DNA of 64,000 nucleotides from assembly GCA_020543525.1 (NCBI GenBank), contig JAHYIO010000030.1, forward strand, positions 1 through 64,000, read 5' to 3'. The stretch is from Coriolopsis trogii. Taxonomy: Eukaryota > Basidiomycota > Agaricomycetes > Polyporales > Polyporaceae. Both the position numbers and the translations under genes were made by a program. Below are positions 12,242 through 25,896 of the stretch, piece after piece; positions within the stretch are counted from its first letter, which is position 1, and each line of letters begins with the position of its first letter. The notes beneath the pieces were generated by a model. It was not told where the DNA came from, did not search any database, and saw only the letters and a program-made list of their open reading frames with translations.

Positions 12242-13489
12242 TGGCAGTCTGTCCGCGTGCGGCGCGTTTCGGATCATCGCCCGTCGATTCTCCCCATCTG
12301 CGAGATTAGCGACGTCCGCGTACGCATCTCGAACAGCCCAGAAGTTCTGCTTGTCCGCTCCGCTGAGCAGCTCCGAGCCCCCGCCGAATCTGCACACGAG
12401 TCCCCGTTACGGTGAGGAAGGAAGACCAACAGCAAGAGGTAAGGCGGACACTCACGCCATGTCCGACATCACGTCGTACCTGTCCACAGCGTACCGTCAG
12501 CACACGCCCCGGCGGACCAACTCCAAAGTCGCGACCCGAACGAGGACAACGCACGAGAAGAAGTTGAACCACTCTCTCAAGTCCGCCCGGCCCCCTTCCC
12601 TCGCCTCCAGCTTCCCGATCAGCTGCCGTGTCCGCGCCGCGACGAACTCCTCGTACCCCTTCACCGCGTTCGCGCCCAGCCCGCGCGTCCACGTCCGCCG
12701 CCGCCTCAAGTGGTCCTCCGTCTCCTGCATCCCGATCATCGGCAGGTTCTGGTCCGACAGCCACCGGCCGACCATGTCTGCAGCAGCGACCGCACACGGG
12801 CGTACCCACATTCAGTCCCGCCGTGCACCGCGCATATGGAGGGGGGCAAGGACGTACGAGGACCTTTGCCCGCGCCCGACGGACCGAGCAGCGCAGGCAC
12901 CAGCGACGCGTCCCGGACAGACAGCTCATTCGGTCCTGCAACGCACCGACCACGCCCACCGTCAGCACCAGTCCCCGGCTGGACCAACGACACGCACCGA
13001 TCCGAACGACATCCCCGTACCGGTCGTGCAGACCCTTCACGTACCGGTACTGGTACCCAGGCAGACACCGGACTGCCATGTACAGCTTGGACACCTTGGC
13101 GGCCCACGGGCCTGGGTACCGCGCGAGCGGGTGTGTCGGGGAGAGCCGGTAGGCGACGACGGAGAGGACGAGCGCGCCGAGGTAGGCTACAAACGCGAGG
13201 CCCCATCGCCCGTCCGCTGTGGAGGTGGAGGTGGACGTGCGGAAGAGGAGCGCGGCGAGCGTCGGGGGGAGGGTGAGCAGCGACGCGTGAACGAGCGGAT
13301 TGTACGTCTCGTATCGGCGGAATGCCTGGTGGGCGATCTGGCAGAGACACGACGGACGGGCGGCACATATGCGTCAGATCTTGCTGGACGGAATCTGGAG
13401 GAGCATGACGGGTGGCGTCCACTTACCAGCCCAAGGAGCGCCGAAGCGCCGAGTAAGCCTGACTGCGGACCGAGGAGCGAAGTAGGCAT
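12242..13489 (-). pseudogene. Cytochrome P450, N-terminal 292 residues only, unit 2
   Basis: Six exons join with consistent phase: 13427-13489, 12998-13337, 12858-12935, 12555-12777, 12456-12479 and 12242-12389 (876 nt). The product starts MPTSLLG, has a hydrophobic membrane anchor in exon 2, the hinge RYPGPW, the segment DRYGDVVRIGPNELSV, a helix C region HLRRRRTWTRGL and YDVMSDMAFGGGSELL. These are hallmarks of basidiomycete microsomal P450 monooxygenases. It stops at about residue 292, before the I-helix, the ExxR motif and the haem-binding Cys, none of which occurs elsewhere in the unit. It cannot bind haem as it stands. The frame continues through the minisatellite to a stop at 11786, adding 151 codons of repeat-derived sequence. 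Confidence 0.85.
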
Positions 13490-14550
13490 GCTGCCCAGGG
13501 AGGGTGTAACGGGCGGAGGCGAAGATGGAGAACGAAGACAGAAAGCGGGAGGATGAGGGAGTGGAAGAGAGAGAGAGAGGGCCCCGGATCCGATCGGTGG
13601 ACGGCAGACGGAGCACCTTATGTTTTGGACCGGAGGCAAGGCGGGCAATGCATACGACATAAGCGGGGCGCGAACATCACATGTCGCGCCCGGAAGAGCA
13701 AATAGCTGTTGATCATCTACGCAGTCGACCCCGTTTGACGGGAACGTACTCGCCCAGGCCATGCTCGACGCGCGCGCACTCTGAGACTCTGAGCATTTGT
13801 ATTGTTTCCGGAGGCTCGTAGCCCATCAGCTTACTGTAAGTATGCTGTGCACCATGATCAGCGCTCTGGATCGTGTTGAACGGCCGGTGTTCCTCACCTG
13901 GGCTCAGTACATGACCTGAATCTCAAGAGACCCTCGGATAATGCAGTGAACGTATCTCGTTGCAGACAAGACAGCAGGATACCAAGGTCAAGTTTGAGAT
14001 TAGACAAGAAGTGCCCTTCAGTCCTAGGCGTGACCAACCAACGCCGAGAGCGCCCCCAAACCTGTCTCCACCGACGGGTTAACGTGATGGTTGATATTCT
14101 CGAGATCGGCGATCAATCAGCTGCAGGCGTGGACGAACAAGAAGGCTGATATGTCACCTTTCATCTTGCCTGTAGGGGAGAAGCTGGGAGTTGCAAACGA
14201 ACGCAGACGTGTTCCATGAGACGTCTGACCATAGATTTCCATCATCAGACATAAAAAAAACCCGTCGCGAGGAGCTGCAATGGTCCTGCTCTTTGGCTCG
14301 CATTACAAAAGCGAAATGGAGTAAAGAAGTCTACTGAATGCGATGAGCACTCACCTTCAAATTGGTGCCCGCTCTCATCTGACTTGCAGAGACCAAGGCG
14401 AGTCAATGAGTCACAGCCTATACCCGTGCTGCGCTGCATGCATCTTCAAGTACGCCCAAAGTTAGTACCGAGATACATTGATCACAGATATAGTACAAAT
14501 GAGCAAGAATGTTCTGTCCCTGACCAAGAGTTCGACGCCCGAGCGTGCAT
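13490..14550. other. Spacer between P450 fragment and next cyclophilin copy (unit 2)
   Basis: About 1 kb that would hold the P450 promoter and the cyclophilin 3' end. No ORF here looks like a gene. It contains an A8 run near 14253. The matching spacer follows units 1, 3 and 4; right of unit 5 it is replaced by a diverged, longer version. Confidence 0.6.
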
Positions 14551-15435
14551 TCATACCGTCCCGCACCGAGCGATGAGGATGTCGGCCGAAGGCCTGTAGA
14601 GGATGTGATCTGACGCGTACGACTCGATCCTCCGGACGACGTCCATGCCGTGCACGACTTCGCCAAACACGACGTTCCGTTTGTCGCACCATGGCGCGGG
14701 GACGGTCGTGATGAAGAACTGGTGAGATGCGCCAGAGGAGGATGCGCGCGAAGCCGACATCGAAGGCGATGACATCATGGACGAATCATCGCAGAACGGA
14801 CAGACAGACCAAAGGCGGCAATCAGTCAACGTCAGTGGGGGCGATAGATGTGGAAAGGCGACAGACTTGGGAGGAGTTCGTATGGGGTCCGCGGTTAGCC
14901 ATCGAGAGCAGCCCCGGACGATCGTGGTTGAGACGGAAGTTCTCGTCTGTAGCATGCGCAGACACATGCAGCGAGGCGGATGGATAGATGAGGAGGGCGT
15001 GTGTAGTGGAACGTGCGCAGGAGACATACCGGCAAACGTCGGACCGTAGATGGAACGACCAGTCGTTCCGTTACCCTGCACAATGTCCCCGCCCTGGACC
15101 ATGAACTGGAGGGTTGGTGAGCGAGAGCCGCAAGCGCACAGATGTGCAGCATGACGCACCTGGGGAACGACGCGGTGAAAGTAGGAGTGGGCGTAGCCGT
15201 AGCCGTTCTCGCCTGTAGCCAGCTCGCGGAAATTGCGGGCGGTGATAGGGCAGATGCCGTCAAAGAGGTGGAAGACGATGCGACCTGCGGGAGTACCGTT
15301 GATGTCGACGTCAGGCTGGAGGTGTCGTGTGAGCACGCGGGGAGAAGAAAGCGGACTGGAGGATGCACCCACGAAGACATCTGGATGTGATTGCTTGGTG
15401 GAACGCGAGTCAGGAGAGGAGCATGGCGAATTTGT
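14551..15435 (-). pseudogene. Cyclophilin copy without start codon, unit 3
   Basis: Same as the unit 2 copy, shifted by 7,244 bp, with the same ACA in place of the start codon and the same Phe-to-Pro change. Confidence 0.8.
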
Positions 15436-15941
15436 GACGGAGGGCGAGAGGAGGCAGGAGGAGTGCGGGCGACATGGCAGGACGAGAGACTATTCAGGCC
15501 TGGGCTGGGCTGCGAGGAGTTGAGAGGACGACGTCGGACGGGGGTTGCGATTGACTGGCACAGACTGAGACGCGGACTGGACGCGGACTCGGACGACTCG
15601 CTCAGCCGCTTATCTTATCTCTCCCGACCCGATCTGCTGCCGTCTGAGATCTGACCCCTGGCGCGCTGATCGGACGTCTGCCCTCTGTTTCTCGCCTGCC
15701 CGCCTCTCGAGCTCGCTCTGGTCACCCTCAACTCGCTCCCTGGACAGACTCGAGCCTGCCCACGCCTTGCCCGTCTCTCTCGCTGCCCCCACACTGTCTC
15801 TCCCTGCTCGGCTCCTCCGCCTCCCGGCTCTGATCCCTACAACAGCTGTACCGGCTCGCTTCTGACGTGCACCTCTCGGCGCCGCTCATTTGCACCGCTT
15901 GACAAGTGCTCCCCGTCCGGAATTGAGTGTCCCGCCCTCTC

Positions 15942-16229
15942 GCCAATGTCAAGCACCCCGACAAGTTCATCAAGTACGCCTTTCTCGGTCCCTGCCGTGT
16001 TCATATGTTCGTCATCCATGCATTCCCACCCACCCGGTACTGGTAAGACCCTGCTGGGAGGATTCTGGCCCAAGTACGGACGTATCCTCCGCCTGTGTGG
16101 TCCGTGCTGCCCACGCTTACAGCGTTACCGTCGGCAGTCTCGACATGATACACCAGCAGCACATTCTACAACCCGTGACGTAAATGCACTACCCCTTCAC
16201 CCAGGTACTGGTAAGACCCTGCTGAGAAC
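15942..16229 (+). pseudogene. Degenerate Cdc48-like fragment, unit 3
   Basis: Copy of the unit 2 fragment with the same frameshift and duplicated Walker A. Confidence 0.35.
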
Positions 16230-18652
16230 ACGCTAGCTACCACCGATGAAAAGAATCCACTCAGTACGTTCTACAGATCCAAGTGAGTCCTTTATTTGTG
16301 TACAACTTGCAAACTGATCTCACCATTAAGCGTTCTCGCTACCAACAGCCCCACGGCACCTTGATAAGTTCATCCTCGATGTGAATGGCAACCGTCTGGG
16401 CATGACCAATGCAGCGGGCGCCACCTGAGCAGACAGCGCAGGACCAAATGAAGCAAATGCCCGTCCGCCGTTGCACCTCCCAGTCGTCACTGCATCTGGC
16501 ACCAACGTTGCGCATACGCACATCAACAACTCACCGTTTCTGCAACCCTGACAGCCTGCCTGTTGCATGGTTCTGTTGTCCTGTAACAAAGTGTGTCAGT
16601 GGCCTAGCGGAAGGTACGTAACGCATAGTACTTACCCATACTGTGCAATAGGGATTGCATGCCATCGTCAAACAAGCACGGCCAGGGGTGATGCAGAGAA
16701 GAGAGGCTGTTAGAGATGAGTCCGAGTCGACATAAGCTAATAAGCGGGGGTTGTGTGCAGACAGACGACGTTGGGAGGCCAGGCTTTATGCCATGCCCGT
16801 GTCGGGTGCAAAGGCCGAGTATTCCAGAATCACGCAGGCAAACATAAACAGCGCCAATCCAGCGCTCCGCTCGCAATTTCGCTTGGTGGACGCAGGGTCT
16901 TTGCCCGTGTCCGCTATGTCCGCCGTCTCTTCGGTACGTTTGCAATTACGTGTCAAGCAATGATCGGAGAAGAAATGTGTGTGAGTCAGGCTTCTCCCAG
17001 ACGAGTCTGTCAGAGCACAAAGTTTGCTGTTGGATCTACCTGATGATTATGCGCATACGAGATGCAAGCCACTATAAGCACCATGGATGTATAATGCCTG
17101 CTTCACCGCATAGTACTTATGCCCCAAACTTGTTCATCGAGCAGTTGACTTGATACATCGGACCGTTGCCATAGCACATGCCGGACAGGCAGCGGCTGAA
17201 GAACGTGTCAGAGCCCGCATCAAAGGATGCGCGCTCCGCTCACAATTTCGCCTAGTGGAGGCATGACTCTTGCCCGCTACCACAGTCTGCTGTCTTTGCC
17301 TTCTCCTCGGTACATTTGTAAGAGTAATGTGTCATGAGATGAAGTCATGCGTGCGAGTCTGCCTTGTGCGGCTCTGCCTGTTCATGTCAGTCTGATGCAT
17401 TCTTCTGGAAGAAGCTGTCAGAGCACGGACTTCTAGATAGGAAGCTCCCGTGCAAACGAGACGCAAGCGAACTTCATCTAATTTTCTGACAGCGGAGCCC
17501 GCACACATATGAGTTGAATATCACTGAAGCGTCGGAGAAGTCCAGTAATGCAGAGTGGTCTAGATACTGCTGGTCTGCCTTGATAGATCCAACTCCTGTC
17601 TGGTAGGCATGCTTGAGATTGTGTGTGAGGGTACACTCTGCAAGGCAACCACTGCCTAATTACAGCTGATTTCCCCTCTGCAATATTGTTTACACACAGT
17701 GGACTGGAGACTTTCCAGAAAGTGACAGGGGATACAATGTCAGCATCAACGGCTTGCTCACAACCGGGTGGCTGCCATGTCCGCAAAGCCTTAAATCATG
17801 CCGCCCAATGCTAGCCGACCATTTCCAATCATTTGCTCTGTGTGTAAAAATATCAAAGAGTTCAATATCAGCTGTGAAGACATCTTGTGCAGTGCATCTC
17901 CAAGTCAACTCATGTAAGTAGCATGAGACTGTGCTTCCCATCCAGATCGACAACTGAAGCACTGATCTTAAGGGTTTGAATGCTGTAACAACTGTATACT
18001 TAGTAGCTGGGAGGACCTCCAGCCCGGTAAAGTCCCTGCTTGTATAGTTGCAATCTCGGTTTACCCACTAGAATCCAAGAATAACAAGCCCAGATGACAG
18101 AGAACTTCTAGGCTTTATGGAGTAACTTAGAGACACTACATCAGGAAACACAAAAATCTCTCAGGGCTCTTGACAGACTCCAACAGAGCCTGATGAGCCA
18201 TGGAGAATCATGATCTTTGGTGATATATGTGAATCTCCCAGCAGACACCGAGAGATGCATTCTCTCAAGGGATCTGCCTGTCTCTCAAGGCACTCTCTCA
18301 GGAGTACCCTGGTAATATCTACTACAAGTCTTTGAATCAATCCTCCTTGGCAGTGATATAACTATGATCCTAATGAAATACTGCTGTGAGTTGGGCAAGT
18401 CCCGGAGAGTCCCTCAAGAGAATCTGTCTCCCTTGAGAGAATAGTAACTTACTCGTTACATCCCAGGATTTTTCTGAAATCGGGATCTCTATAGAGAATA
18501 ATGTGTTTCCTGATGGAGTCAGACATTTCAGATGCCTCCGGACGACCTTCAGACAGCTTCAGACAATTTGCTTCCAAGTCCAATCTCAGCACTCGTACAT
18601 ATTTTCAGAGGCTCAGACTTCTCTTAAATTCCGTGGTTGGCCCTCTTACAAC

Positions 18653-18970
18653 TAGGGACTGGCGCGGGTATACCCGTGGGTGTCCAGGTCAAGACCCGTA
18701 CCCGTACCTACGAAAAACCCGTACCTGCAAATCGGGTATGGGTTTCTTGTGGGTACCAAACACAACCACGGGTTCACGGGTTTGACCCATACATATGTCC
18801 TCAGAACTCATTCACAAAAGGCTTAAACGCCTGGAGGGGGGAATGAAACCCATACCCGCGCGGGTACGGGTTTTCATATGGGTCGGCCGAGAGGTACCCA
18901 CACCTGTACCCATACGGGTACGGGTATCAAAACCCGCATGGGACTGACAGACCCGCGTTTTTCCCTACAA
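18653..18970. mobile_element. hAT-like MITE, unit 3
   Basis: Copy of the unit 2 element carried along by the unit amplification, not an independent insertion, since its flanks are the same. Confidence 0.5.
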
Positions 18971-19267
18971 GTTACAACAGGCCTACATTGCCACACATGA
19001 CACGGACATTTTTCCCACGCAGTGCCAGCTCACACATTGCTGTCCACGCCCCAATGGGATTGGGATCCAATCAGATATGCATGCACAACGCCTCCGACAA
19101 TGAGCAAGCTCATCTCAGGCATGCTGAAATGAGGCGCACCTCCAGACTTCAGACGCGGAGGGGAGTACCAATGGAGAGTCTGTCCTAGAGACTCGGAGTC
19201 TGTCTCAGAAAATGTGCCCGGTGCAGGCCATTTCCAAAGCATGCATCCCAATGCATAGAGAGTAGCA

Positions 19268-19459
19268 GTCCATGCAGTAGTAGTACATTGACTTGAGTCC
19301 ATGCAGTAGTAATACATTGACTGAGTCCATACAGTAGTAATCCGCTGACTGAGTCCAGTAATCCACTGACTTGAGTCCACGCAGCCGTAATCCGCTGACT
19401 GAGTCCATACAGTAGTTTTCCACTGACTGAGTCCACGCAGTAGTAATCCACTGACTTGA
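19268..19459. repeat. Minisatellite, unit 3
   Basis: Same repeat number and variants as in unit 2. A fast-evolving minisatellite with no change of repeat number between units argues for very recent duplication or an assembly copy. Confidence 0.85.
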
Positions 19460-19485
19460 GTTCCCTGAGGTTTCGAATATTTCTC

Positions 19486-20733
19486 TGGCAGTCTGTCCGC
19501 GTGCGGCGCGTTTCGGATCATCGCCCGTCGATTCTCCCCATCTGCGAGATTAGCGACGTCCGCGTACGCATCTCGAACAGCCCAGAAGTTCTGCTTGTCC
19601 GCTCCGCTGAGCAGCTCCGAGCCCCCGCCGAATCTGCACACGAGTCCCCGTTACGGTGAGGAAGGAAGACCAACAGCAAGAGGTAAGGCGGACACTCACG
19701 CCATGTCCGACATCACGTCGTACCTGTCCACAGCGTACCGTCAGCACACGCCCCGGCGGACCAACTCCAAAGTCGCGACCCGAACGAGGACAACGCACGA
19801 GAAGAAGTTGAACCACTCTCTCAAGTCCGCCCGGCCCCCTTCCCTCGCCTCCAGCTTCCCGATCAGCTGCCGTGTCCGCGCCGCGACGAACTCCTCGTAC
19901 CCCTTCACCGCGTTCGCGCCCAGCCCGCGCGTCCACGTCCGCCGCCGCCTCAAGTGGTCCTCCGTCTCCTGCATCCCGATCATCGGCAGGTTCTGGTCCG
20001 ACAGCCACCGGCCGACCATGTCTGCAGCAGCGACCGCACACGGGCGTACCCACATTCAGTCCCGCCGTGCACCGCGCATATGGAGGGGGGCAAGGACGTA
20101 CGAGGACCTTTGCCCGCGCCCGACGGACCGAGCAGCGCAGGCACCAGCGACGCGTCCCGGACAGACAGCTCATTCGGTCCTGCAACGCACCGACCACGCC
20201 CACCGTCAGCACCAGTCCCCGGCTGGACCAACGACACGCACCGATCCGAACGACATCCCCGTACCGGTCGTGCAGACCCTTCACGTACCGGTACTGGTAC
20301 CCAGGCAGACACCGGACTGCCATGTACAGCTTGGACACCTTGGCGGCCCACGGGCCTGGGTACCGCGCGAGCGGGTGTGTCGGGGAGAGCCGGTAGGCGA
20401 CGACGGAGAGGACGAGCGCGCCGAGGTAGGCTACAAACGCGAGGCCCCATCGCCCGTCCGCTGTGGAGGTGGAGGTGGACGTGCGGAAGAGGAGCGCGGC
20501 GAGCGTCGGGGGGAGGGTGAGCAGCGACGCGTGAACGAGCGGATTGTACGTCTCGTATCGGCGGAATGCCTGGTGGGCGATCTGGCAGAGACACGACGGA
20601 CGGGCGGCACATATGCGTCAGATCTTGCTGGACGGAATCTGGAGGAGCATGACGGGTGGCGTCCACTTACCAGCCCAAGGAGCGCCGAAGCGCCGAGTAA
20701 GCCTGACTGCGGACCGAGGAGCGAAGTAGGCAT
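19486..20733 (-). pseudogene. Truncated cytochrome P450, unit 3
   Basis: Copy of the unit 2 fragment; exons at +7,244, read-through stop at 19030. Confidence 0.85.
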
Positions 20734-21794
20734 GCTGCCCAGGGAGGGTGTAACGGGCGGAGGCGAAGATGGAGAACGAAGACAGAAAGCGGGAGGATGA
20801 GGGAGTGGAAGAGAGAGAGAGAGGGCCCCGGATCCGATCGGTGGACGGCAGACGGAGCACCTTATGTTTTGGACCGGAGGCAAGGCGGGCAATGCATACG
20901 ACATAAGCGGGGCGCGAACATCACATGTCGCGCCCGGAAGAGCAAATAGCTGTTGATCATCTACGCAGTCGACCCCGTTTGACGGGAACGTACTCGCCCA
21001 GGCCATGCTCGACGCGCGCGCACTCTGAGACTCTGAGCATTTGTATTGTTTCCGGAGGCTCGTAGCCCATCAGCTTACTGTAAGTATGCTGTGCACCATG
21101 ATCAGCGCTCTGGATCGTGTTGAACGGCCGGTGTTCCTCACCTGGGCTCAGTACATGACCTGAATCTCAAGAGACCCTCGGATAATGCAGTGAACGTATC
21201 TCGTTGCAGACAAGACAGCAGGATACCAAGGTCAAGTTTGAGATTAGACAAGAAGTGCCCTTCAGTCCTAGGCGTGACCAACCAACGCCGAGAGCGCCCC
21301 CAAACCTGTCTCCACCGACGGGTTAACGTGATGGTTGATATTCTCGAGATCGGCGATCAATCAGCTGCAGGCGTGGACGAACAAGAAGGCTGATATGTCA
21401 CCTTTCATCTTGCCTGTAGGGGAGAAGCTGGGAGTTGCAAACGAACGCAGACGTGTTCCATGAGACGTCTGACCATAGATTTCCATCATCAGACATAAAA
21501 AAAACCCGTCGCGAGGAGCTGCAATGGTCCTGCTCTTTGGCTCGCATTACAAAAGCGAAATGGAGTAAAGAAGTCTACTGAATGCGATGAGCACTCACCT
21601 TCAAATTGGTGCCCGCTCTCATCTGACTTGCAGAGACCAAGGCGAGTCAATGAGTCACAGCCTATACCCGTGCTGCGCTGCATGCATCTTCAAGTACGCC
21701 CAAAGTTAGTACCGAGATACATTGATCACAGATATAGTACAAATGAGCAAGAATGTTCTGTCCCTGACCAAGAGTTCGACGCCCGAGCGTGCAT

Positions 21795-22679
21795 TCATAC
21801 CGTCCCGCACCGAGCGATGAGGATGTCGGCCGAAGGCCTGTAGAGGATGTGATCTGACGCGTACGACTCGATCCTCCGGACGACGTCCATGCCGTGCACG
21901 ACTTCGCCAAACACGACGTTCCGTTTGTCGCACCATGGCGCGGGGACGGTCGTGATGAAGAACTGGTGAGATGCGCCAGAGGAGGATGCGCGCGAAGCCG
22001 ACATCGAAGGCGATGACATCATGGACGAATCATCGCAGAACGGACAGACAGACCAAAGGCGGCAATCAGTCAACGTCAGTGGGGGCGATAGATGTGGAAA
22101 GGCGACAGACTTGGGAGGAGTTCGTATGGGGTCCGCGGTTAGCCATCGAGAGCAGCCCCGGACGATCGTGGTTGAGACGGAAGTTCTCGTCTGTAGCATG
22201 CGCAGACACATGCAGCGAGGCGGATGGATAGATGAGGAGGGCGTGTGTAGTGGAACGTGCGCAGGAGACATACCGGCAAACGTCGGACCGTAGATGGAAC
22301 GACCAGTCGTTCCGTTACCCTGCACAATGTCCCCGCCCTGGACCATGAACTGGAGGGTTGGTGAGCGAGAGCCGCAAGCGCACAGATGTGCAGCATGACG
22401 CACCTGGGGAACGACGCGGTGAAAGTAGGAGTGGGCGTAGCCGTAGCCGTTCTCGCCTGTAGCCAGCTCGCGGAAATTGCGGGCGGTGATAGGGCAGATG
22501 CCGTCAAAGAGGTGGAAGACGATGCGACCTGCGGGAGTACCGTTGATGTCGACGTCAGGCTGGAGGTGTCGTGTGAGCACGCGGGGAGAAGAAAGCGGAC
22601 TGGAGGATGCACCCACGAAGACATCTGGATGTGATTGCTTGGTGGAACGCGAGTCAGGAGAGGAGCATGGCGAATTTGT
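21795..22679 (-). pseudogene. Cyclophilin copy without start codon, unit 4
   Basis: Same as the unit 2 copy, shifted by 14,488 bp; start codon lost and domain exons open. Confidence 0.8.
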
Positions 22680-23185
22680 GACGGAGGGCGAGAGGAGGCA
22701 GGAGGAGTGCGGGCGACATGGCAGGACGAGAGACTATTCAGGCCTGGGCTGGGCTGCGAGGAGTTGAGAGGACGACGTCGGACGGGGGTTGCGATTGACT
22801 GGCACAGACTGAGACGCGGACTGGACGCGGACTCGGACGACTCGCTCAGCCGCTTATCTTATCTCTCCCGACCCGATCTGCTGCCGTCTGAGATCTGACC
22901 CCTGGCGCGCTGATCGGACGTCTGCCCTCTGTTTCTCGCCTGCCCGCCTCTCGAGCTCGCTCTGGTCACCCTCAACTCGCTCCCTGGACAGACTCGAGCC
23001 TGCCCACGCCTTGCCCGTCTCTCTCGCTGCCCCCACACTGTCTCTCCCTGCTCGGCTCCTCCGCCTCCCGGCTCTGATCCCTACAACAGCTGTACCGGCT
23101 CGCTTCTGACGTGCACCTCTCGGCGCCGCTCATTTGCACCGCTTGACAAGTGCTCCCCGTCCGGAATTGAGTGTCCCGCCCTCTC

Positions 23186-23473
23186 GCCAATGTCAAGCAC
23201 CCCGACAAGTTCATCAAGTACGCCTTTCTCGGTCCCTGCCGTGTTCATATGTTCGTCATCCATGCATTCCCACCCACCCGGTACTGGTAAGACCCTGCTG
23301 GGAGGATTCTGGCCCAAGTACGGACGTATCCTCCGCCTGTGTGGTCCGTGCTGCCCACGCTTACAGCGTTACCGTCGGCAGTCTCGACATGATACACCAG
23401 CAGCACATTCTACAACCCGTGACGTAAATGCACTACCCCTTCACCCAGGTACTGGTAAGACCCTGCTGAGAAC
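23186..23473 (+). pseudogene. Degenerate Cdc48-like fragment, unit 4
   Basis: Copy of the unit 2 fragment with the same frameshift and duplicated Walker A. Confidence 0.35.
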
Positions 23474-25896
23474 ACGCTAGCTACCACCGATGAAAAGAAT
23501 CCACTCAGTACGTTCTACAGATCCAAGTGAGTCCTTTATTTGTGTACAACTTGCAAACTGATCTCACCATTAAGCGTTCTCGCTACCAACAGCCCCACGG
23601 CACCTTGATAAGTTCATCCTCGATGTGAATGGCAACCGTCTGGGCATGACCAATGCAGCGGGCGCCACCTGAGCAGACAGCGCAGGACCAAATGAAGCAA
23701 ATGCCCGTCCGCCGTTGCACCTCCCAGTCGTCACTGCATCTGGCACCAACGTTGCGCATACGCACATCAACAACTCACCGTTTCTGCAACCCTGACAGCC
23801 TGCCTGTTGCATGGTTCTGTTGTCCTGTAACAAAGTGTGTCAGTGGCCTAGCGGAAGGTACGTAACGCATAGTACTTACCCATACTGTGCAATAGGGATT
23901 GCATGCCATCGTCAAACAAGCACGGCCAGGGGTGATGCAGAGAAGAGAGGCTGTTAGAGATGAGTCCGAGTCGACATAAGCTAATAAGCGGGGGTTGTGT
24001 GCAGACAGACGACGTTGGGAGGCCAGGCTTTATGCCATGCCCGTGTCGGGTGCAAAGGCCGAGTATTCCAGAATCACGCAGGCAAACATAAACAGCGCCA
24101 ATCCAGCGCTCCGCTCGCAATTTCGCTTGGTGGACGCAGGGTCTTTGCCCGTGTCCGCTATGTCCGCCGTCTCTTCGGTACGTTTGCAATTACGTGTCAA
24201 GCAATGATCGGAGAAGAAATGTGTGTGAGTCAGGCTTCTCCCAGACGAGTCTGTCAGAGCACAAAGTTTGCTGTTGGATCTACCTGATGATTATGCGCAT
24301 ACGAGATGCAAGCCACTATAAGCACCATGGATGTATAATGCCTGCTTCACCGCATAGTACTTATGCCCCAAACTTGTTCATCGAGCAGTTGACTTGATAC
24401 ATCGGACCGTTGCCATAGCACATGCCGGACAGGCAGCGGCTGAAGAACGTGTCAGAGCCCGCATCAAAGGATGCGCGCTCCGCTCACAATTTCGCCTAGT
24501 GGAGGCATGACTCTTGCCCGCTACCACAGTCTGCTGTCTTTGCCTTCTCCTCGGTACATTTGTAAGAGTAATGTGTCATGAGATGAAGTCATGCGTGCGA
24601 GTCTGCCTTGTGCGGCTCTGCCTGTTCATGTCAGTCTGATGCATTCTTCTGGAAGAAGCTGTCAGAGCACGGACTTCTAGATAGGAAGCTCCCGTGCAAA
24701 CGAGACGCAAGCGAACTTCATCTAATTTTCTGACAGCGGAGCCCGCACACATATGAGTTGAATATCACTGAAGCGTCGGAGAAGTCCAGTAATGCAGAGT
24801 GGTCTAGATACTGCTGGTCTGCCTTGATAGATCCAACTCCTGTCTGGTAGGCATGCTTGAGATTGTGTGTGAGGGTACACTCTGCAAGGCAACCACTGCC
24901 TAATTACAGCTGATTTCCCCTCTGCAATATTGTTTACACACAGTGGACTGGAGACTTTCCAGAAAGTGACAGGGGATACAATGTCAGCATCAACGGCTTG
25001 CTCACAACCGGGTGGCTGCCATGTCCGCAAAGCCTTAAATCATGCCGCCCAATGCTAGCCGACCATTTCCAATCATTTGCTCTGTGTGTAAAAATATCAA
25101 AGAGTTCAATATCAGCTGTGAAGACATCTTGTGCAGTGCATCTCCAAGTCAACTCATGTAAGTAGCATGAGACTGTGCTTCCCATCCAGATCGACAACTG
25201 AAGCACTGATCTTAAGGGTTTGAATGCTGTAACAACTGTATACTTAGTAGCTGGGAGGACCTCCAGCCCGGTAAAGTCCCTGCTTGTATAGTTGCAATCT
25301 CGGTTTACCCACTAGAATCCAAGAATAACAAGCCCAGATGACAGAGAACTTCTAGGCTTTATGGAGTAACTTAGAGACACTACATCAGGAAACACAAAAA
25401 TCTCTCAGGGCTCTTGACAGACTCCAACAGAGCCTGATGAGCCATGGAGAATCATGATCTTTGGTGATATATGTGAATCTCCCAGCAGACACCGAGAGAT
25501 GCATTCTCTCAAGGGATCTGCCTGTCTCTCAAGGCACTCTCTCAGGAGTACCCTGGTAATATCTACTACAAGTCTTTGAATCAATCCTCCTTGGCAGTGA
25601 TATAACTATGATCCTAATGAAATACTGCTGTGAGTTGGGCAAGTCCCGGAGAGTCCCTCAAGAGAATCTGTCTCCCTTGAGAGAATAGTAACTTACTCGT
25701 TACATCCCAGGATTTTTCTGAAATCGGGATCTCTATAGAGAATAATGTGTTTCCTGATGGAGTCAGACATTTCAGATGCCTCCGGACGACCTTCAGACAG
25801 CTTCAGACAATTTGCTTCCAAGTCCAATCTCAGCACTCGTACATATTTTCAGAGGCTCAGACTTCTCTTAAATTCCGTGGTTGGCCCTCTTACAAC

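Larger units (their letters stand above)
7241..14484. repeat. Tandem array unit 2 (7,244 bp), reference copy
   Basis: This unit is used for the detailed exon coordinates; add 7,244, 14,488 or 21,732 for units 3, 4 and 5. Order inside the unit: cyclophilin pseudogene (-), Cdc48-like fragment (+), gene-less stretch, hAT-like MITE, minisatellite, P450 fragment (-), then about 1 kb of spacer up to the next cyclophilin copy. A short GA microsatellite lies near 13567. Confidence 0.97.
14485..21728. repeat. Tandem array unit 3 (7,244 bp)
   Basis: Spacing from unit 2 is exactly 7,244 bp, and every feature boundary I checked falls at that offset with no difference seen. Confidence 0.97.

Noticed and set aside
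12351..13556. A 401-codon plus-strand ORF, the longest open frame in each array unit on that strand
   Set aside because: It lies antisense to the P450 exons and introns, is Arg/Pro-rich and has no domain; GC-rich third positions of the P450 keep it open.
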